From: Glebionis coronaria
Taxonomy: Eukaryota > Streptophyta > Magnoliopsida > Asterales > Asteraceae
Direction: 5' to 3'
DNA length: 64,000 nucleotides
Assembly: GCA_025667525.1 (NCBI GenBank)
Contig: CM046877.1
Coordinates: 29,151,255-29,215,254 of the forward strand
Positions 58,715 through 64,000 of the stretch are shown one piece after another (the stretch's first letter is position 1; every line of letters starts with the position of its first letter). The position numbers and the translations under genes are program-made. A model generated the notes under the pieces. The model was not told the DNA's origin. It searched no databases and saw nothing but the letters and a program-made list of their open reading frames with translations.

Positions 58715-60818
58715 GTTTTAACATGTTATAATTATCGAGATCTAAAGGTCTTTTAACTAATAATGATTTGTGTTAAAAATTATATGTTGTTTTTTAGGTT
58801 TTATCAAAAATTAGGGTTTTGTTTTTATTGGGTTTTTAATCGGCTTTGGCCGATTTTTTTATAAAAAAGTAGTTTTTTTGTAAACCCTAAAATTACATGG
58901 TAATGATCTTTAGATGTTTGCATGAATGAATTGTTATGTCATGTATGGTTACGATCCGTAGTATTTTAATTGTTAAGAGAATGTGGGAGATCCGTGATGA
59001 ACGTGCATGTTTTTTCACGGTTCATATGATTTTATATGCTATTTGCTTTATTTGATTCAAAGTTTTAAAATTAGGGAAGACCTTTTATGTATATAAAAAC
59101 CCTAGATTTGATGCTCTTTGAATAAATTGTTATGCATGTGGCTATTTGATTTAGTTTTTTTATTCTACTTGTTTTCATGCGTTTTTTTATTGTATGTTGT
59201 AAACAAGGGTAATTTTTTCCAAGAAAAATAATATGGACTAAATCTTATCAAAATTAATGAATTGTTTTGAGATCTAAATTACATATGATTTGCGTTGATT
59301 TGAATTGCAATAAAAACTTAACGACCTACTCAATTTTGACAAATTATAAAGTGGGTATAACGCACCGCTGGTCATGTACCCGGTTAAGGAAGGAGGTGTT
59401 ATGCTTCAGCGCTGACCAAATTCCCGGATCGCTTGTGTGTCAAAGTTGGAGTTACCTACGGTTGTTATTTGCATAATTCCTTAAGGTTGATTTAACCGCA
59501 TTAATTCACATACGAAACACAATGAATAAGGTTATTGCTTTGTGCTTTAGCCAAGTTCTAGGAACGTAATGTGTGAATTTAGTTGTGGGTAAAATCTTTA
59601 ATTGGTTTAACCAATACATCAACTTGCAAATACGTGGCGAAATCTTTTAGTCTCGCCAAAAAGTTTACTAAAAGTTTTATTAAATTTATGCTATGGAGAT
59701 GTATGCATGCTTCTCCATACATCATTTTGACACCAAAAATCTATACCCTAAATTTAAGTCTTATGTCATCTAATTGACGAACACTTGAAGTCACGATTGT
59801 CATCATATGAGATTCTGCGCGATGTTGTGATGGAAAGAAAATGTTCGTAGAATGAGAATTCTCATAAATGGTTTACGTTCTTTAGATTAGTCGACTTAAT
59901 TGAGTTACTCATTGAGATCTGGAAACTTAAGGCGTAAAGAAGGGATGAAACATGTTTACAATGCAAAATGACTTTTGGCAATGTAAATCCCTTAAAGAAT
60001 CTAGAAATTGCAAATTGTTTGTCAATCATTGTTCGACAAGTTACCATCTTGAATACTTTTATTGCTAGCAGATCAACTGATGTGATAAAATTATGTCAAT
60101 TTGGATTCTAGTTTTCAAGGAAAATATTATGGTTATTATTACTGAGGTAATTTTATTTTCTTGAATGGTATTATCGAAAATACTAAGATTGAATTTTGTA
60201 AATTCTTTTACAAATGTATTAATGCAGCGTTACACCGTAAATGTGGTTTCTTCATTTATTGATCTAAAACCGTATGGTTGAGGATAGAGTCAATTTAAAA
60301 TGAAAATATAAACCTAAAGTCTTTCCCATGAGTGAAGAAGGAGTAATAAGGATTTTAGAAATGTCAAATTCAAATACATAAGTCATAGCAAACTTTAATA
60401 GTTAAGAAAAATGCATTTTTGAGTTATTAAAAGTTACCGCTAATTGGTTATAAGGCAAACTAGACTTTTTTTGTCTAGTAGTTGTGCTTTGACCATTTAT
60501 AGGCACTACATACCATTTTGGGGTTGGTAGACCTATTAAGGAAGAAATTGCATGCCAAATCTTTCAAGTTAAAAGCATTTGATGGATAAGTCATCATTTA
60601 CGAAGTAGAGTACACTCTTTAACACTACAAGTAATTGTTACGAATGTGTTTTTCAAAAGTGTAAGAAAGTAAACACAACACTAATTTATTTTGCTGATTA
60701 TGAAACATTTTCAATGTTGTCAAATTCAGTGGGAGAATTGTGTTGTATTTCTGAATTTGAGTCTATTAAAACATTCTCTAATTCAGTGGGAGTTACAAGC
60801 TTTGTTGTCTTGGTAATA
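58715..60818 (+). mobile_element. Internal region of C2, no recognisable coding sequence
   Basis: Over 2 kb without an open frame longer than about 70 codons and without gag, protease, integrase or RT motifs. Two purine-rich words ATTCAGTGGGAG (60725-60736 and 60781-60792) resemble Copia polypurine tracts. Either a non-autonomous element or a strongly decayed one. Confidence 0.45.
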
Positions 60819-63398
60819 TGTCACACCCCACCATGGCGGAATATGGGGCGCGACGTATGGATATCATCACAACATGGCGTGTCTATAGAGATAACTATAT
60901 GAAATAATAAATGTCATAAAATGGAGACACAAAATCATGACAATATCTCATCAGACTCAGGAGTCTAGGTAAGTAGGTAACAGTCCTACCGCTTACCCAA
61001 GAAAAACAAATAACATAACCAAACAAATATATGTGTGCCACAGTATCACTTATTAAAAGAAGAAATAAAAACTAAGAAGGAAACGGGGATTCTCCTTCAA
61101 TATGCATTCCTAAGCTTCTCCAATCCTAGCCACTTATGTTCTCATGCTTAACCATAGTATCACCTGAAAGAGACACTAAAACACGTCAACATAAAGTTGG
61201 TGAGAGTCATAGGTTTAGACTCCAACGCTAAATCAATTACAAGATGTGAATAACAAACATCAACTCAATAACATATGGACAATGTGCTACAATTATGTAT
61301 TAACAACTAACATTCAAGATCAATCATTCCAAACCAAAATCCAAGGCTCCTACCTTTCCAAACAACATGGTACTATAGATGATCACACTATGTACCTATC
61401 CCAAGGCCACTACCTTGTCAAACCACAAGGCCACTACCTTGTCAAACCACAAGGCCACTACCTTGTCAAACCACAATAACTGAGACGGCACGTGTCCCCC
61501 GATCCAAATCATACACAATCAAAAATCACATAGCAGTTAATCACATAATGTACACACAAGTCCATCTCAAATCACAAACACATTCACAGCATCAATTTAG
61601 AAAATAACTTAACACAGTGTCTCTTCCATCCCATCTGGAAGTCAAAATCAATAGTAAACATGGGACTATGAAACTCACCTGATAGCTTCTTCACAAGTCC
61701 TCGCACTAGCAACAAGCTAACAAACCAAAAACACGAAATCAATACACGAACCAATCACTAAGATGACTCATCAACCTATGATGGACATATAGCCTATCCC
61801 ATAACATTACCTTATTGATAAGCTCTAATCATCCCATTAACCTTCCTTAACAAGTCCCTAACTTGGTTAAGTTCAATAGCTATCCCGTTCATAATTTTAC
61901 ACAAAACAGTCCCAGTTTTAGGTCTCAAAACTTTAAGTCAAACGTCCACTTAAATATACCCATAGTTTCTATAAAAGGAATATTCACACTTTTATACATG
62001 TTAGCTAAAACCTCCCACCTGCCCTAACCTTAAAGCTACTGTTAAGGCCCAGATATATGTGTATATATTGCTACCTATCTAGAATTCACTGATTTTAAAC
62101 GTATGAAAAGTTCATTACCATTAGAGGGTCTTACCCTAAACCACAATCTTAGCCCAAGTGCAGATCCTTACTACAATATATAAACCATCTCTCATGTTCG
62201 TGAGAAGATCCCAATGCAACCCTAAGTACCCCAAACAACCCAAAACTTAAAAAGAAAACATGTTGACTTCAAAACTGTTTTGACCTCCGACTGTTGTAAC
62301 CTGTATTTGACCCACTTCCCGACCTCCAATTTAGTTGTAACTTCTTGCATTGGAAATCCACTTCAAATAGCTTTCCTGGGATATGTGGATCGCAAAATAA
62401 GAGTTTGTAGAACTCCCTATATGATCAAAACAATGACCCAAAAGCCCAGTTTTTAAAAACGGGTTTAACAAAATCAACCTCATTATTTAACCCTAATCCC
62501 TCTAATTACAAGCCCTAATCTATGTAATCATCATATTATGATTAATATAACATAAATTTACTGTTTTTAAAATTAAACCTAACCTAAATCCATCATAAGA
62601 TGATCAATTAAACATAAAAACAATTTTATTAAAAAGTTGAAGATTTTACCTTAGATTTTTTTTGAAAACAAGATTTTGATGAAGAACCCTAATTTTCTCC
62701 ATGGATGTCAACCCATACTTGATCTCCAGGGATTTTATGAAGTGTTTTGATAAAAATAAGGCTTTCTATACTTTCCTAACAAGTCCTTGGCCCATATATA
62801 AAAGCCCGGTTCCCTTTTTCCCTTTTTTCCCCTTTTCTTTTCTTTTTTTTTCACATAACCGACCTATGCCCATTTAATTTTCGTTTTTTTTATTTTTATT
62901 ATTAATATATGTATTAATAATATTACCTTAATTTTTCTTAATTTATTTCAGCTCCTAAAGCCTCCAAAACCCCAAAACCGTAAAACTAGTCAGTTTTTAC
63001 GCGTTTTACCGTAAAAGACGTAAAATATAAATAAACTTTATAATTAAGTCCTAAATGACCTAAAACCATCCCAAAAAATATTCATATGACTAATTACCTC
63101 ATCCGAGACCTCTAAATGCTAAACCGTAAATCCTAAAAAAAAGACTACTACTATAATACTTATACGTATACGTAAACACCACAATATCACCATTTTCATT
63201 TCATAGTCACCACTTGTGAGCTCATGAACATGAAATAACTGTTCCTCGATTTACTTATGAGTACTCTATACTCATAAACGATAACCACACCAACCTCGTT
63301 CACACAAAATAAACACGTAAACACAAAATTCAAGTAAGCACACATAAAATAACCTAAAAGTAAGACCAAGTGACAAATCCAAAACCACGGTTGTCACA
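60819..63398 (-). mobile_element. Solo LTR of a Gypsy-type element (LTR-3), with 5-bp target duplication
   Basis: 2580 bp with termini TGTCACACCCC and GGTTGTCACA, flanked by a perfect TAATA duplication (60814-60818 and 63399-63403). No internal sequence remains, so it is a solo LTR. Minus orientation is suggested by TGTGACAACCGTGG at its right end (reverse complement), a leader with a CTAAGGTAAAATC donor word near 62650, and a GGGGTGTGACA end. It interrupts C2. It contains a 24-bp minisatellite. Confidence 0.88.
61402..61473. repeat. 24-bp minisatellite, three identical units
   Basis: Three perfect copies of CAAGGCCACTACCTTGTCAA plus ACCA. The plus-strand translation HYLVKPQG is a by-product; the unit contains a short palindrome (AAGGCCACTACCTT). 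Confidence 0.9.
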
Positions 63399-63403
63399 TA
63401 ATA

Positions 63404-64000
63404 ACCCATGTTATCATTAGTATGTCCTAAGATAATTACTTTCGAATTGTTAACACTAATATCTTCAAGGGTAGTTATGTACTGACTCTTGTTGATTAAA
63501 TGGCTCTACATCTACTTGTAAAAAGCTAGTATATATGACACAATTATATTTTGTATAGACGAACGTTAGACGTGATGTTTATCTAATATATGAGGTTGTT
63601 CCATGCACAAGTAGGAGAAATGAACATTGTGTGCAAGAAACAACTCGTAAAGATATGATTCTCTTGTCTTTAAGATAAGATACTAACAATCTAATTAATA
63701 TTAGATGAAAGTTAGATCATGTGTCAATATGATTAAAAGACTAATTAAAAGTATATATCATTCACATTAAGTAACACTTGTTGTTTTGTTTTAGTCATGT
63801 GAGAGCTTGGACTAAATTGTAAACGCAAGGGTAAAATATCCACATGTCGTGAGATCGGGCGTGAAATATTTTGTAGTTTCTTAAGATGGACAAATTCCTG
63901 GAATGACATAAGATACATAGAGTAATCTTATACTACTAAAGTAAAATATATGTGTATTCTTGGAATTACATAAATAGACATAGTAGTGAATTAACTTGAA
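63404..64000. other. Continuation of C2 interior or flank, no gene
   Basis: AT-rich sequence with no reading frame or repeat recognised up to the window end. Confidence 0.4.

Noticed and set aside
1..64000. CRISPR arrays, bacterial operons, rRNA or plasmid features
   Set aside because: Nothing of this type is present; introns, TATA boxes and LTR retrotransposons show plant nuclear DNA.

Overview
The window is intergenic, transposon-dominated DNA from a plant nuclear genome. The support for this is Copia and Gypsy LTR retrotransposons, a Sirevirus-type third ORF, Helitron-like termini, Stowaway and Mutator-type MITEs, GT-AG introns and TATA boxes of plant type, and AT-rich spacers. The retroelement proteins and the defensin-like gene pair recall daisy-family (Asteraceae) genomes; this is an inference from remembered families, not a database result. 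No housekeeping gene, rRNA or tRNA was found.

Layout. 1-6536: retroelement leader-like sequence with a degenerate TTCCGAT repeat, then a badly decayed minus-strand Copia element (RNase H and reverse transcriptase recognisable, catalytic aspartates lost) whose LTR-like right end cuts into an unrelated reading frame at 6537. 7280-10430: four diverged copies of one short repeat with Helitron-like ends, plus a Stowaway MITE. 10791-11363: a two-exon minus-strand coding fragment with two in-frame TAA codons.

12427-33790: the main structure, a direct tandem duplication of an approximately 10.5-11 kb unit. Each copy starts with the same 67-bp foldback hairpin and carries one intact two-exon gene for a secreted, cysteine-rich defensin-like peptide (21489-21884 and 32012-32407). 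The copies later diverged through a MULE-type MITE insertion (copy A only, 9-bp target duplication, empty site visible in copy B) and expansion of an AACAT microsatellite.

33791-49185: a rearranged cluster of three Sirevirus-like Copia elements. Two are on the minus strand, in series; one is on the plus strand and is fused head-on to them at about 47371. All carry the env-like third ORF and share a short recurring motif (RRCGYTGA) in LTRs, spacers and coding linkers.

49186-55123: a short-LTR Copia fragment interrupted by two long LTRs, one of them a solo LTR with a perfect GAATG target duplication. 55727-56296: a broken gene of the replication protein A large-subunit (RPA70-like) family. 57860-64000: a Copia-like LTR with primer-binding site and a mainly non-coding interior, interrupted by a 2.6-kb solo LTR with a perfect TAATA duplication.

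The only features that look like functional genes are the two defensin-like genes. Everything else is transposon, transposon remnant or gene fragment.
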